From: Selenomonas sp. GACV-9
GTDB lineage: Bacteria; Bacillota; Negativicutes; Selenomonadales; Selenomonadaceae
Length of the DNA: 64,000 bases
Reading direction: 5' to 3'
Assembly (NCBI GenBank): GCA_900116485.1
Contig: FPAX01000005.1
Span: forward strand, 119,753 to 183,752
Positions 8,469 to 19,784 of this stretch are shown piece after piece (position 1 is the first letter of the stretch; every line of letters begins with the position of its first letter). The position numbers and the translations under genes were made by a program. The notes under the pieces were generated by a model, which worked only from the letters and a program-made list of their open reading frames with translations, did no database searches and was not told the origin of the DNA.

Positions 8469-11400
8469 TCACTTTTCCATTTTCTTGCGCGCCAATCCAT
8501 ACATCTCCTCAAAGGATGAGGCTTCTGTATCAATCATCACGCTGTAACGCACCGTCATGGTCACGAGCTGATGATGAATCTCATACTTGCCGCTGATCTG
8601 CTTGACGATAGCTGCCACACGATTTTCAAGCTCGCCAGCCTTGTCAAAATAGCTCAACACCCCGAAATCGGCCCCTTTGAGCCGTGCCAGCGAGCATTGC
8701 TTGCCACAACATTCCCGCAGGTTATCTGCCGCCACCTGCAAGTACGAGTTAGCAATCCGCACGCCGCGCTGCTGGCTGATATCCCCATACTCACCAAACC
8801 GCAGCAAGATGAGCCCGAAGTGGCGTTCATGGAACTCCATCTGCTCCACATAGCCCATAAAGGCCTCGGACATGCCGCGCAGGTTCATGAGTCCTGTAAT
8901 CATATCCGTGCGTACACTGCCCGTGATGCTATGGGTGCGAGTACGCAGATTGTCAGCATCCATGAAGTAGCCCATCAATCCGACAATCTTTCCCTTGTCA
9001 TAAATCGGCCACTTATTGCAGACGATGGGCCGCACTGCCCCCTTGATGATACAAGTTCCTGGTACATCATGGATTTCAACGCCCTTGGCGATCACGTCAA
9101 GTTCATCACTCTTATAGGGTTGATTATCCACATGCCAATGCATCTCTTCATCGTTCTTGCCAATGATATCGTCCAGCGACGTCATTCCATAGTAATCAAG
9201 GAACGACTGGCTGACACCGACAAACCGCCGGTCGGCATCCTTCCAGAAATAGCAGTCCTTGGTATGCATCATGAGACTGCGCCATAACTGTGCCTGCTGC
9301 CGCTGCTTGCGCACAGCCTGCGAGAACCGCTCCTGCGTCTCCACATCCTTGTCGATAGTCTGCATAAGAGCCTTTAACAGCGCTCCATCTTCGAGCTCCG
9401 CCCGTTTGACGCAGAGCACAACCAACGGATTCTTGGCCTCATCTTCGAGGAACCAATCGAATTGCTTCCAGCTATAGGCGCCATCCTGGTCCTTGGTCCT
9501 AAAGAAACCTTCCACGAACCCCAGCTGGCTTTCCCGGATGCGCTGGCGCACATCCTGCTCCATGACAAAATCCTCGTAACGCTTACGGTCGTCTGGATGG
9601 ATCACTTCGTCCAGCATCTTCTGCCGGTAGGCCTTCAGATCATACCAATGACGCTCGCCAGCATTCCCCGTCACCTTGGAAAACAACAATGGCTCGGCGC
9701 AGTCATTGGAAAAATCCAGGATGACGATATCGTCAAACAGCACACTCACATCGCGCATGACCCGATCCAGCCGCCGCTCTGCCACCCGCTCCGAGTCGGC
9801 TGACAGATTGATCAGTATCACCCGGTAAAGATATTTATGCTCATATTCTGTCACTGGCTCAAATTTCAGCATCAGGTATTGGCCGCGATTGGAATAGAAC
9901 ATCACATCTTCGGTCTTATTGCGTTTGAGTTTATTGATAAACTCCCGCATCCGCAGATGCAATGGCGAAAAACTCGAATTGACCGTGCGCTCCAGCTGGG
10001 CAAGGCCGTGAATCTCCAGGCCATTGAGCTGCTCATAAAAAGCCCCATTGGCAAACAGTACCTGGAAATTCCGGCCATCATCTTCAACGATGGCCGTGGG
10101 CTGATCCGTAATCAGATTGATGCGCCCAGCCTCGTCATAATAATGCTGCCAGTCAAGATCGGCAATCTGCAAGCCCTTGCTGATGATGTTGTCGATAGAT
10201 TCCTGATAGGGCAGCGGCTTGCCGAAGAAATAACCCTGCACCTTCTCGCAGCCGATGCTGCGCAGAAACTCGAACTGCTCCTCCGTCTCGACCCCCTCGG
10301 CCAGCGTCTGGATGCCGATCTTCTTGGCCATATCCACCGTGGAGGTCAGGATCGCCTGCGAACGGTCATTGAACGACGACAGGAACATCATGTCGAGCTT
10401 GATCTCATCAAAATGATAGTCCTTGAGCACATTGAGGGACGAATAGCCGCTGCCGAAATCATCCATCCAGACCTGATAGCCGGCATCGTGGAACTTCTGG
10501 ATCTCCCCCTGCATGTGCACGCCATTGTCAAACAGCATGCTCTCGGTAATCTCGATATGGATCATATGGCGGGGAATCCGGTACTCCGCCACAGCATCTT
10601 CGATGCTCTGGAAGATATTGCAGAGCAGGAAGTCCAGCCGTGACAAGTTGAAGGAAACCGGCACCACCGCGATTTTCTTGTCCATGCGCTCGCGCATGAG
10701 CCGGCAGGTTTCCCGCGCCATATACATATCGAGCTTATGGATCTGCCCGCTGTCCTCCAAGGCGCTGATGAACTGTCCCGGATTCAGCATGCCATAGATT
10801 GGGTCGACCCAGCGCGCCAGCACCTCCATGCTGCAGAGCTCCTTTGACAACGTGCGCACAACCGGCTGATAGTAGAGTTTTATCCATTTGCGCTCCAATG
10901 CCATATCGATATGACTCGTAACATATTCGTAGATTTCCAGCTGCCGATGAATATCTTCCGAATAAAACTGCACAAAGGTCATGACCTTGTTCTTGATGCT
11001 GTCGCAGGCAATCTTGGCATAATCTAGTGCCACAATAGGACGGACCGTCTCATTTTCCTTGACCGTATAGATACCAGCCTTCATATCCAGCAGCAATTCG
11101 TCACTAAGCGCCTTGATCTCGTCCTTGGCCTGCAGCAGGCTTTCCGTTACGCCCTCAGCCTGCGTCAGGATACCGAAATGATCATTGTTGAGACGCGTCA
11201 GCAGATCCTGCGGGAAATAGCGCGACAAGACCTGCCCGATACGGCGCAAGCACTGATCCCCGGCCTCGAGCCCGTAGCGCACATTGTAATGCTTGAAATT
11301 GCGGATATTGATAAAGACGAACACCATCGCCACCGGCTGCGGACTACGCTGCAGGCTCTGCAGCAAAGTTTCTGCAGCCTCGATGAACAAGCGCATACTC

Positions 11401-11825
11401 ATGAGTCCCGTCACCTGGTCACGCTCATATTTCTGCGACTTTACCTCAATATCAGCAATAAAGACATAGTATAGCGGGCCCTCCTCGGGATCCTCCACAA
11501 GGCGGCCAAAATCCTCGATATAGCAGGTTTTGCCTTTTTTTGTCGTGATGAAATACGTCACATGATCAAAGCAGTTATCATGCAGTTCAACCTGATAGGC
11601 AATGTCCTTCTCAACGCCGTCGAGTTCGTTGCGATTGACCATGCCATGAAAACTGCCGCCCACAAACTGATAGAATTCCTCATAGGTCTCGCATTCGAAT
11701 AATTTCAAGACTTGCTCATTGGCAAACAGGATTTCCTCATTCTCATCAGCCCGATAGATAAAAAATCCGCCTGGCAGGAAATCTGCCTTGGCTGCCAATC
11801 TTTTCCCCAGTGCTCCGATTCCCAT
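8469..11825 (-). CDS. Multi-domain c-di-GMP protein: PAS-GGDEF(degenerate)-EAL-PAS-PAS-GGDEF(degenerate)
   Basis: An 1118-residue signalling protein without clear membrane segments. In order it has an N-terminal PAS-like region (about 10-130) and a GGDEF domain whose active loop is degenerate (RLNNDHFGI, 211-219). An EAL domain (305-545) retains the catalytic set: EVLAR (334-338), N393, E425, DD (455-456), K477, E510 and Q530. Two or more PAS-like domains follow (about 590-960), then a C-terminal GGDEF that is also degenerate (RLKGADFG). It should be a c-di-GMP phosphodiesterase with GGDEF-like regulatory domains rather than a cyclase. ATG 11825 has a GAGGGTGG site upstream. No c-di-GMP effector gene is adjacent. 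Confidence 0.88.
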   Translation of the reverse strand: MGIGALGKRLAAKADFLPGGFFIYRADENEEILFANEQVLKLFECETYEEFYQFVGGSFHGMVNRNELDGVEKDIAYQVELHDNCFDHVTYFITTKKGKTCYIEDFGRLVEDPEEGPLYYVFIADIEVKSQKYERDQVTGLMSMRLFIEAAETLLQSLQRSPQPVAMVFVFINIRNFKHYNVRYGLEAGDQCLRRIGQVLSRYFPQDLLTRLNNDHFGILTQAEGVTESLLQAKDEIKALSDELLLDMKAGIYTVKENETVRPIVALDYAKIACDSIKNKVMTFVQFYSEDIHRQLEIYEYVTSHIDMALERKWIKLYYQPVVRTLSKELCSMEVLARWVDPIYGMLNPGQFISALEDSGQIHKLDMYMARETCRLMRERMDKKIAVVPVSFNLSRLDFLLCNIFQSIEDAVAEYRIPRHMIHIEITESMLFDNGVHMQGEIQKFHDAGYQVWMDDFGSGYSSLNVLKDYHFDEIKLDMMFLSSFNDRSQAILTSTVDMAKKIGIQTLAEGVETEEQFEFLRSIGCEKVQGYFFGKPLPYQESIDNIISKGLQIADLDWQHYYDEAGRINLITDQPTAIVEDDGRNFQVLFANGAFYEQLNGLEIHGLAQLERTVNSSFSPLHLRMREFINKLKRNKTEDVMFYSNRGQYLMLKFEPVTEYEHKYLYRVILINLSADSERVAERRLDRVMRDVSVLFDDIVILDFSNDCAEPLLFSKVTGNAGERHWYDLKAYRQKMLDEVIHPDDRKRYEDFVMEQDVRQRIRESQLGFVEGFFRTKDQDGAYSWKQFDWFLEDEAKNPLVVLCVKRAELEDGALLKALMQTIDKDVETQERFSQAVRKQRQQAQLWRSLMMHTKDCYFWKDADRRFVGVSQSFLDYYGMTSLDDIIGKNDEEMHWHVDNQPYKSDELDVIAKGVEIHDVPGTCIIKGAVRPIVCNKWPIYDKGKIVGLMGYFMDADNLRTRTHSITGSVRTDMITGLMNLRGMSEAFMGYVEQMEFHERHFGLILLRFGEYGDISQQRGVRIANSYLQVAADNLRECCGKQCSLARLKGADFGVLSYFDKAGELENRVAAIVKQISGKYEIHHQLVTMTVRYSVMIDTEASSFEEMYGLARKKMEK

Positions 11826-11946
11826 ATAGCCACCCTCTAATCTTCCTGGTAATATACGTGCCTATTTCGTTACCTATATCATTTCGCCCCGAATGTCATA
11901 TTTCCTGCCAAGAGCTCAAAATCGCCGTAACTCTGTAAACTCCAAT

Positions 11947-11976
11947 TTGTCGCCGACCTTCGACTCATGATATAAT
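11947..11976 (+). promoter_or_regulatory. Extended -10 promoter of the 109-residue membrane protein gene
   Basis: TTGTCG (11947-11952), an 18-nt spacer and TATAAT (11971-11976) preceded by TGA, an extended -10. The ribosome binding site AAAGGAG follows before ATG 12015. The remainder of the divergent gap 11826-12014 shows no gene and no clear promoter for the minus-strand EAL gene. Confidence 0.65.
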
Positions 11977-12014
11977 GTAGTTATCTGATTTCACAGTAAA
12001 GGAGTTTTTCTCTT

Positions 12015-12344
12015 ATGGCAAAGCAATATAAGAAATTGCAGAACAAGGTCTATCCCAAGAAAAAGGCTGAGGACAAGCCCCAGGAAAAGATTGGCAAGGA
12101 CTACCTGCTGATCTTCGTCATCGCCTTTACGGCCGTCGTCACCCTCGTGGGCTGGGAACACTTCGACAGCCTTAACCGCTGGATGTACTTATTGCTGACG
12201 TTCTCGCTCTCGATGACCTATATCTTCCGTCATGGCAACATTTCCGAGAATGCCAAGATCTATGTGAACCGTGCCAGCCTCGCCTCCATGGGCCTTGCTA
12301 TCGCGATGTTCCTGCTTTCAGCCTACTACACCTTCGTCGGCTGA
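12015..12344 (+). CDS. Small membrane protein with three predicted helices, unknown function
   Basis: A 109-residue protein with a lysine-rich cytosolic N-terminus (about residues 1-28) and three hydrophobic segments (30-47, 56-72 and 86-108). I do not recognise a family. It has its own extended -10 promoter and a strong shared terminator, stands alone on the plus strand, and faces the end of the atp operon. The high basic content before the first helix supports an N-in topology. Nothing in its surroundings points to a function. Confidence 0.75.
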   Translation: MAKQYKKLQNKVYPKKKAEDKPQEKIGKDYLLIFVIAFTAVVTLVGWEHFDSLNRWMYLLLTFSLSMTYIFRHGNISENAKIYVNRASLASMGLAIAMFLLSAYYTFVG

Positions 12345-12350
12345 CTTAAC

Positions 12351-12394
12351 GGCAACAAAAAAGAGCTATCGGCTGATAGCTCTTTTTTGTTGCC
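12351..12394. terminator. Bidirectional terminator: 20-bp perfect inverted repeat closing the atp operon
   Basis: Arms at 12351-12370 and 12375-12394 are perfectly complementary with a 4-nt loop. Internal A6/T6 runs give U-tracts in both directions. It serves both the plus-strand small membrane protein gene and the minus-strand atpC. Confidence 0.93.
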
Positions 12395-12395
12395 G

Positions 12396-12830
12396 TTATT
12401 CTTGGAATTCCGTCTTGGTCGCACGCAAACGGGCCATAGCACGCTGCATAGCGAGCTGTGCACGCTCGATGTCGATGTTCTTCGACTCCGGCACACCCTG
12501 ATGGAACTGGTCCAGACGTGCTTTTGCACGGGCCATGGCATCCTTCGCACGGTTGATATCGATATCGATTGGCTGCTCAGCAGCAGTCGCCAGTACCGTA
12601 ATCTTATCCGGCGTGACCTCCATGAAACCACCAGCTACGGCGATGAGCTGCTCATCGCGGTCAGCGCCAAGGCGCACGCGCATGGCGTGCGGCACAAGGC
12701 CCGTAACCAATGGTGCATGTTTCGGCAGGATGCCGAGCTCGCCGCCCGTGGAACGGACGATGAGCATGCTGATGTCTGCGGAGTAAACCACTTTATCCGG
12801 AGAGACAATCTCTAGCTTGATAGTCGCCAT
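12396..12830 (-). CDS. atpC: F1 ATP synthase epsilon subunit
   Basis: A 144-residue epsilon subunit, the central-stalk protein that couples gamma rotation to the c-ring and inhibits ATP hydrolysis. The N-terminal beta-sandwich (LEIVSPDKVVYS, LGILPKHAPLVTGL) is followed by the C-terminal helical hairpin rich in Ala and Arg (RAKDAMARAKARL). It starts at ATG 12830 with AGGAGG upstream, 3 nt after the atpD stop. It is the last gene of the operon, immediately before the strong terminator. Confidence 0.95.
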   Translation of the reverse strand: MATIKLEIVSPDKVVYSADISMLIVRSTGGELGILPKHAPLVTGLVPHAMRVRLGADRDEQLIAVAGGFMEVTPDKITVLATAAEQPIDIDINRAKDAMARAKARLDQFHQGVPESKNIDIERAQLAMQRAMARLRATKTEFQE

Positions 12831-12833
12831 AGA

Positions 12834-15127
<2,294 letters not shown>

Positions 15128-15146
15128 AAAGAATCACCTCGCTGCC

Positions 15147-16664
15147 TTATGCCATTTTGTATGTTACGGTTTCCTTGAACTCCTCAATTGCCTGCTTGAG
15201 CTCCGTCTCGATTGCATCATCGAGTTTCTTCTGGTCAGCGATCTTGCGGCCGATTTCCGGATGCTGCGTGTGCATGAACTTCAGGAAATCTGCATGGAAA
15301 TCTACGACCTTGTCAACCGGAATGTCGACAAGGAAGCCCTTGACGGCCGTGTAGATGACCATAACCTGATCCTGGACGAGCAGCGGGCTGTACTGAGCCT
15401 GTTTCAGCGTCTCTACCATGCGGGCACCGCGATCGAGCTGTGCCTTCGTAGCCTTGTCGAGATCAGATGCGAACTGCGAGAAAGCAGCCAGCTCACGATA
15501 CTGAGCAAGGTCAAGACGCATCGTACCAGCAACCTGTTTCATGGCCTTGATCTGTGCCGAACCACCGACACGGGATACCGACAGACCTACGCTGATAGCC
15601 GGACGGATACCGGAGTAGAAGGAGTTGGTCTCCAGCATGATCTGACCATCGGTAATGGAGATGACGTTCGTCGGGATATAGGCCGAAACGTCACCAGCCT
15701 GGGTCTCGATGATCGGCAGAGCCGTGATAGAACCGCCGCCCAGCTCATCGCTGAGTTTAGCTGCACGCTCAAGGAGACGGGAATGCAGATAGAATACATC
15801 GCCCGGATATGCCTCACGCCCTGGCGGTCTGCGCAGAAGCAGGGACATAGCACGGTAAGCAGCTGCATGCTTCGTAAGGTCATCATAGACGCAGAGGCAA
15901 GCCTTGCCCTGATACATGAAGTGCTCAGCCATGGCAACACCGGCATACGGAGCCAGGTACTGCAGTGGAGCGCTGTCGGCAGCCGTAGCCGCAACGACAA
16001 TCGTGTACTTCATAGCGCCAGCCTCTTCGAGAGTCTTGACAACACGGGCAACCGTCGAGGCCTTCTGACCGATGGCCACATAGACGCAGATACAATCCTG
16101 ATCATGCTGGTTGAGGATCGTGTCAACGGCGATAGCCGTCTTACCGATACCACGGTCACCGATGATGAGCTCACGCTGGCCACGGCCGATAGGTACGAGG
16201 GCATCGATAGCCTTGATACCAGTCTGCAGCGGCTCATGGACCGATTTACGGTCAGCGATACCCGGTGCATGGAACTCGACCGGACGCATCGTCTCAGCCT
16301 TGATTTCGCCTTTGCCATCGATAGGACGACCGATAGCATCGACTACGCGGCCAATCATAGCCTCGCCAGCCGGCACCTGCATGATTTTGCCCGTGCGCTT
16401 GACCTGCGAGCCCTCTTTGACCTTCGTCTCGCCGCCTAAGATAACGGCACCGACATTGTCCTGCTCAAGGTTCAGGACCAGACCATATACATCATTGCCG
16501 AAATCGAGCAGCTCGCCAGCCATGGCTTTCTCCAGGCCATGGATATGGGCGATACCGTCACCGATCTCGATAACCGTACCAACATCATCCACATTAAGTT
16601 CAACGTTATAGTTCTTAATCTGGTCTTTGATGATGGCTGTTATTTCTTCCGGATTCATTTTCAT
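15147..16664 (-). CDS. atpA: F1 ATP synthase alpha subunit
   Basis: A 505-residue non-catalytic nucleotide-binding subunit. The P-loop is [13 protein letters not shown], where the usual GDRQTGKT carries Gly-Ile in place of Gln-Thr. The alpha signature around [16 protein letters not shown] and the arginine-finger region are intact. ATG 16664 is followed two codons later by another in-frame ATG, and the ribosome binding site is weak. Standard operon position between atpH and atpG. Confidence 0.97.
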   Translation of the reverse strand: MKMNPEEITAIIKDQIKNYNVELNVDDVGTVIEIGDGIAHIHGLEKAMAGELLDFGNDVYGLVLNLEQDNVGAVILGGETKVKEGSQVKRTGKIMQVPAGEAMIGRVVDAIGRPIDGKGEIKAETMRPVEFHAPGIADRKSVHEPLQTGIKAIDALVPIGRGQRELIIGDRGIGKTAIAVDTILNQHDQDCICVYVAIGQKASTVARVVKTLEEAGAMKYTIVVAATAADSAPLQYLAPYAGVAMAEHFMYQGKACLCVYDDLTKHAAAYRAMSLLLRRPPGREAYPGDVFYLHSRLLERAAKLSDELGGGSITALPIIETQAGDVSAYIPTNVISITDGQIMLETNSFYSGIRPAISVGLSVSRVGGSAQIKAMKQVAGTMRLDLAQYRELAAFSQFASDLDKATKAQLDRGARMVETLKQAQYSPLLVQDQVMVIYTAVKGFLVDIPVDKVVDFHADFLKFMHTQHPEIGRKIADQKKLDDAIETELKQAIEEFKETVTYKMA

Positions 16665-16688
16665 AACTTCGCTGTCACCCCAGTTTCA

Positions 16689-17231
16689 TCACTTGTTCGC
16701 CAGTAATTCTTTTCTCAGCGTTTCGAGGCGGCCGGCAACACTGCCATCGATGCGGCGATCGCCAATCTTTACGATCACGCCACCGATGATGTCTTTGTTC
16801 TCGTGGAGGCGCAGCTCCACTTTCTTGCCTGTAACCTGCGCCAGTTTCGTCTTGATAGACTCCTGCTGTGCAGAACTAGCCGGCTCTGCTGTCGTAACAT
16901 CCGCAATCAGGATGCCTCTGGCCTCATTGGAAAGCGCACGGTACTCATCCTCGATGGCAGACAGCAGCGCAATGCGGCGCTTGTCAATCAGCAGCATCAG
17001 GAAATTGTACACGTTTGCCGAAAGCTCACCCTCAAACATCTTGCCGAGAATCTCTTTCTTCGCCTTCGTCTCGACCTGCGGATTGGAAAGGAAAGCTGCA
17101 GCCTCTGGTACCGAGTCCAGCCCGGTGCGCACATCGGCCAGCTCCTTGCCATACTCCACAAGCTTATCTTCCTCCTGGGCAATCTCGAAGATGGCCCGGG
17201 AATATTTACGTGCAAGCTGTAAGTTTAGCAT
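16689..17231 (-). CDS. atpH: F1 ATP synthase delta subunit
   Basis: A 180-residue OSCP/delta subunit that ties the peripheral stalk to the top of F1. The N-terminal helical bundle begins NLQLARKYSRAIFEIAQEE. The C-terminal signature is KVELRLHENKDIIGGVIVKI. Its start overlaps the end of atpF by 7 nt, so the two are translationally coupled. Confidence 0.94.
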   Translation of the reverse strand: MLNLQLARKYSRAIFEIAQEEDKLVEYGKELADVRTGLDSVPEAAAFLSNPQVETKAKKEILGKMFEGELSANVYNFLMLLIDKRRIALLSAIEDEYRALSNEARGILIADVTTAEPASSAQQESIKTKLAQVTGKKVELRLHENKDIIGGVIVKIGDRRIDGSVAGRLETLRKELLANK

Positions 17232-17728
17232 GGCAAATCACCAATCTTGTCTTTGTCGAGCTTATCGACGAATTCCGTGATAAGCTGTTCATTCTCAGCT
17301 TTATCGATATTTTTCGAGATGATCTTACCGGCAGCAGCCATGGACAGAGCCACAACCTCAGCACGGAGCTGGGCTACAGCCCGCTCACGGTCACGCTGGA
17401 TTTCCGCTGCAGCGGCTTTCTTCATCTGCTCGATTTCGCGTTTCGTCTCAGCACGTGCTGCCTCGCGATCTTCGCTGGCACGCTTTTCCGCGTTGCGGAT
17501 AATCTCCTCAGCCTTGATGTTGGCAGCAGCCAGCTTCTTCTTGTAATCAGCCAGCAGCTGGTCAGCTTCCGCTGCATCAGCATCTGCTTTGTCGAGGCTT
17601 TCCTTTATCTTATCCTCGCGGGCTTTGAGCATGTTGACGACCGGCTTATAAGCCACAGCGCGCAGTAATACGACCAGGATTACGAAGTTGAGGATCTGCG
17701 CGAAAAATGTCATATTTAACTCGATCAA
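17225..17728 (-). CDS. atpF: Fo ATP synthase b subunit (peripheral stalk)
   Basis: A 167-residue protein with one N-terminal membrane helix (about residues 8-26) followed by a long charged coiled coil rich in Ala, Glu and Lys, as expected for the stator stalk. The likely start is TTG 17728, 8 nt after a G-rich ribosome binding site. An ATG at 17713 is an alternative that would shorten the protein by five residues. It overlaps atpH by 7 nt. Confidence 0.93.
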   Translation of the reverse strand: MIELNMTFFAQILNFVILVVLLRAVAYKPVVNMLKAREDKIKESLDKADADAAEADQLLADYKKKLAAANIKAEEIIRNAEKRASEDREAARAETKREIEQMKKAAAAEIQRDRERAVAQLRAEVVALSMAAAGKIISKNIDKAENEQLITEFVDKLDKDKIGDLPC

Positions 17729-17768
17729 TTACTATGCCCCCCTTGCTATGTTCTTCATCAAAAAGAAA

Positions 17769-18020
17769 TTATTTGATGAGCGGGTTAGCATAGAGCATGA
17801 TCAGGGCAACAACCGTTGCGATGATTGCCATTGCCTCGATCAGACCAACGGAAATCAGCGTATTGGTGAACAGCGTGTTCTTTGCTTCCGGCTGACGCGT
17901 GATACCTTCGATGAAACGGCTCGTTACCATACCATCACCGAGGCCGGCGCCGACTGCGGCGAGACCCATGCAGAGACCTGCACCGATTAAAGCTGCTGCT
18001 ACCATAATTGCATTTTCCAT
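17769..18020 (-). CDS. atpE: Fo ATP synthase c subunit
   Basis: An 83-residue two-helix proteolipid that forms the rotor ring. The polar loop RQPEA is present, and the ion-binding glutamate is in GLIEAMAII. The residue after the glutamate is Ala, not the Ser/Thr of sodium-type rings. The position equivalent to Gln32 of the Ilyobacter sodium ring is Asp (GLGDG). This argues for proton coupling. A strong AAGGAGG site precedes ATG 18020. Confidence 0.95.
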   Translation of the reverse strand: MENAIMVAAALIGAGLCMGLAAVGAGLGDGMVTSRFIEGITRQPEAKNTLFTNTLISVGLIEAMAIIATVVALIMLYANPLIK

Positions 18021-18065
18021 GAAAAAATCCTCCTTAACAATGTAAAAACTTCTCAGATAGTAGAG

Positions 18066-18746
18066 TTATGATTCCTCTTCCTCATGCTTGACCGCATTGG
18101 CAAGATATGCCATCGACAGCATCGTGAAGATGACGGCCTGAACTCCGCCGATAAAGATACTGAACGCCAGCCAGGCAACGGCTGGAATCGGCATCCAGAT
18201 TGGCATGAGTTTCAGCAGGACGACGATGAGAATCTCGCCTGCCAGAATGTTACCAAATAGACGAAATGCCAGCGTAATCGGCTTGGCAATTTCCTCAATC
18301 GCATTGATGATCACAAATACCGGCGTCGGCTTGAAGAAATGCGCCACATAGTGGCCCCCCTTCATGAAAAGCCCCAGTACATGTACCATGACAATGACCA
18401 GGAGTGCTAATGCCAGTGTAGTGTTCAGATCATTGGTCGGTGATGCCATCTTCGGTATCAAGCCCAGCCAGTTGGAAACCAACAGGAACATGAACAGGGA
18501 TACGATAAATGGCGCCAGGAACCGGCCCCGCTGTCCCATCATCGCATCAAGCTGCTCATGCAGCCACAGAACAATGATTTCCACCACATTCTGCCAGCCG
18601 CTCGGAATGATTTTCAGATTGCGGGTAGCCAGGAATGCGATCAACAGGACAATTGCCATCGCAATCCAGGTCATGTACAGCGTTTCCATGTTAAAGGAAA
18701 AGCCCATGATCTGCTCTGTTCCGCGATGAACGACCTCTTCGCCCAT
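18066..18746 (-). CDS. atpB: Fo ATP synthase a subunit
   Basis: A 226-residue polytopic membrane protein that provides the ion half-channels. The essential stator arginine is in TLAFRLFGNILAGE. The preceding AIEEIAKPI segment and the C-terminal FIGGVQAVIFTMLSMAYL block are typical. ATG 18746 has GGAAGGAGG upstream. It follows the subunit I gene and precedes atpE. Confidence 0.95.
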   Translation of the reverse strand: MGEEVVHRGTEQIMGFSFNMETLYMTWIAMAIVLLIAFLATRNLKIIPSGWQNVVEIIVLWLHEQLDAMMGQRGRFLAPFIVSLFMFLLVSNWLGLIPKMASPTNDLNTTLALALLVIVMVHVLGLFMKGGHYVAHFFKPTPVFVIINAIEEIAKPITLAFRLFGNILAGEILIVVLLKLMPIWMPIPAVAWLAFSIFIGGVQAVIFTMLSMAYLANAVKHEEEES

Positions 18747-18779
18747 ACACTCAACCTCCTTCCCATAAGAAAACCTCAG

Positions 18780-19154
18780 TTAGCCTTTACCGTAATTCAT
18801 ATGGATCAGCAGGAACATCGCCATTCCATAGCAGATAAGGAACCCCAGCACGGTCACCCCGAACACTTGCGCAGAAATATTTACGGCTGTCAGCAGGATC
18901 AACAGCAGAACCATCATCCGCAAGACCAGCCCCCAAAGCATCTGCTTCTTTGCGCCGCCAGCAGGAACCGCAGCGATTCTCCACAATCGCCAGGCCATAT
19001 TCCAGACAAACACCAGCGCTGCCAGATACCCAAGCAGCAGTGCACCGATGAGATGTGCCTCGCCTCTTGCAAGCAAGAGACTGCCAACCATCAATGCCGC
19101 CACCGCCAAGCCAACTGCCAGGCGCTTTATGAATACCGATAAAACTTCTTTCAT
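18780..19154 (-). CDS. atpI: ATP synthase subunit I (AtpI family)
   Basis: A 124-residue membrane protein with four hydrophobic segments, at the head of the atp operon where AtpI usually lies. AtpI-type proteins have been proposed to assist c-ring assembly or ion supply. Sequence conservation in this family is low, so the call depends on size, topology and position. ATG 19154 follows a GGAGGAGG site. A small hairpin (ACGGC/GCCGT, about 19167-19184) sits just upstream of that site and could modulate translation. Confidence 0.8.
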   Translation of the reverse strand: MKEVLSVFIKRLAVGLAVAALMVGSLLLARGEAHLIGALLLGYLAALVFVWNMAWRLWRIAAVPAGGAKKQMLWGLVLRMMVLLLILLTAVNISAQVFGVTVLGFLICYGMAMFLLIHMNYGKG

Positions 19155-19354
19155 ATTCCTCCTCCAACGGCAGCCAAAGCCGTCGTCTTCGTTGAATACT
19201 TACGACGATAGTATACATCCCTGTGGGACACCATCTGCCTAACAGTCATATTTCGACATCGATGGTTTAAATCCCTTTTGTTTTCTAGAAATCTAAAGAA
19301 AAATTACGATTTATTTTTCCTATATAGTCATAAAAAACATTTATTTATACTACC

Positions 19355-19377
19355 ATAAATCAATAAAATTGATTTAT
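19355..19377. repeat. Inverted repeat in the atp operon leader (candidate operator)
   Basis: Arms ATAAATCAAT and ATTGATTTAT are perfectly complementary around a central AAA. It starts about 20 bp downstream of the predicted -10 box, a position where a bound repressor would block transcription. The regulator is not identified; the ATCAA/TTGAT core recalls Crp/Fnr-type half-sites in inverted orientation. Confidence 0.6.
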
Positions 19378-19397
19378 CCACGTTGGTCGCAATGTTT

Positions 19398-19426
19398 ATT
19401 ATATGCGATTGATTAATGAATAGCAA
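19398..19426 (-). promoter_or_regulatory. Promoter of the atp operon
   Basis: On the minus strand TTGCTA (19421-19426), a 17-nt spacer and TATAAT (19398-19403). This is the best sigma-A promoter upstream of atpI. Confidence 0.75.
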
Positions 19427-19477
19427 GCATTTTTTCAACAAAAGCTAAAATATCGACAATTCAACCAATACCGCCAT

Positions 19478-19732
19478 TCAAAGCACATTTCCCTGCTTGA
19501 GCTGGCGGTACAGCGTATAGATAGCACCAGGGAAACCCACGATGATTCCGATCAATTTGCCGGCATAGTCAAGTCCTAGATTCTCATCAGCCAAATTGCC
19601 TAAAAACACGCAGATGCCGACAAAAACCACCAGATAAATGCCGATGCCGCCCAGCACCGAAAAAGCCTTGACAGCCTGCCGCAAGCCTTCATGTTTCTGC
19701 ACTTCCTGCTCTGTCTGTACCTTCTTGTCCAT
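19478..19732 (-). CDS. atpZ: AtpZ/AtpI family small membrane protein
   Basis: An 84-residue protein with two hydrophobic helices (about 25-47 and 56-73) and the family motif DYAGKLIGIIVGFPGAIYTLYRQ-like end (D55 onward). AtpZ-type proteins sit just upstream of atp operons in many bacteria and have been linked to AtpI in divalent-cation or ATP synthase assembly roles. It starts at ATG 19732 with AGGGAG about 9 nt upstream. It is separated from wecB by a terminator and from atpI by 323 nt, so it probably belongs to its own short transcript or to read-through from wecB. Confidence 0.75.
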   Translation of the reverse strand: MDKKVQTEQEVQKHEGLRQAVKAFSVLGGIGIYLVVFVGICVFLGNLADENLGLDYAGKLIGIIVGFPGAIYTLYRQLKQGNVL

Positions 19733-19748
19733 ATCTCGTTCTCCCTGT

Positions 19749-19777
19749 AAAAAAAGCCTTCCCTGACGGGAAGGCTT
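19749..19777 (-). terminator. Rho-independent terminator after wecB
   Basis: Arms AAGCCTTCCC (19754-19763) and GGGAAGGCTT (19768-19777), followed on the minus strand by seven T. The arms and the flanking GCAAAGC match the terminator at 23075-23102. Confidence 0.9.
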
Positions 19778-19784
19778 GCTTTGC

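Larger units (their letters stand above)
19155..19477. other. Intergenic region carrying the atp operon promoter and leader
   Basis: A 323-nt AT-rich stretch between the atpZ-type gene and atpI. It holds the atp promoter, a perfect palindrome in the leader and a small hairpin near the atpI ribosome binding site. No credible small gene is visible. The leader from the predicted start to atpI is about 237 nt, long enough for regulation. Confidence 0.6.

Noticed and set aside
17769..18020. Sodium-coupled ATP synthase
   Set aside because: The c subunit lacks the Gln and the Ser/Thr that define the sodium site.
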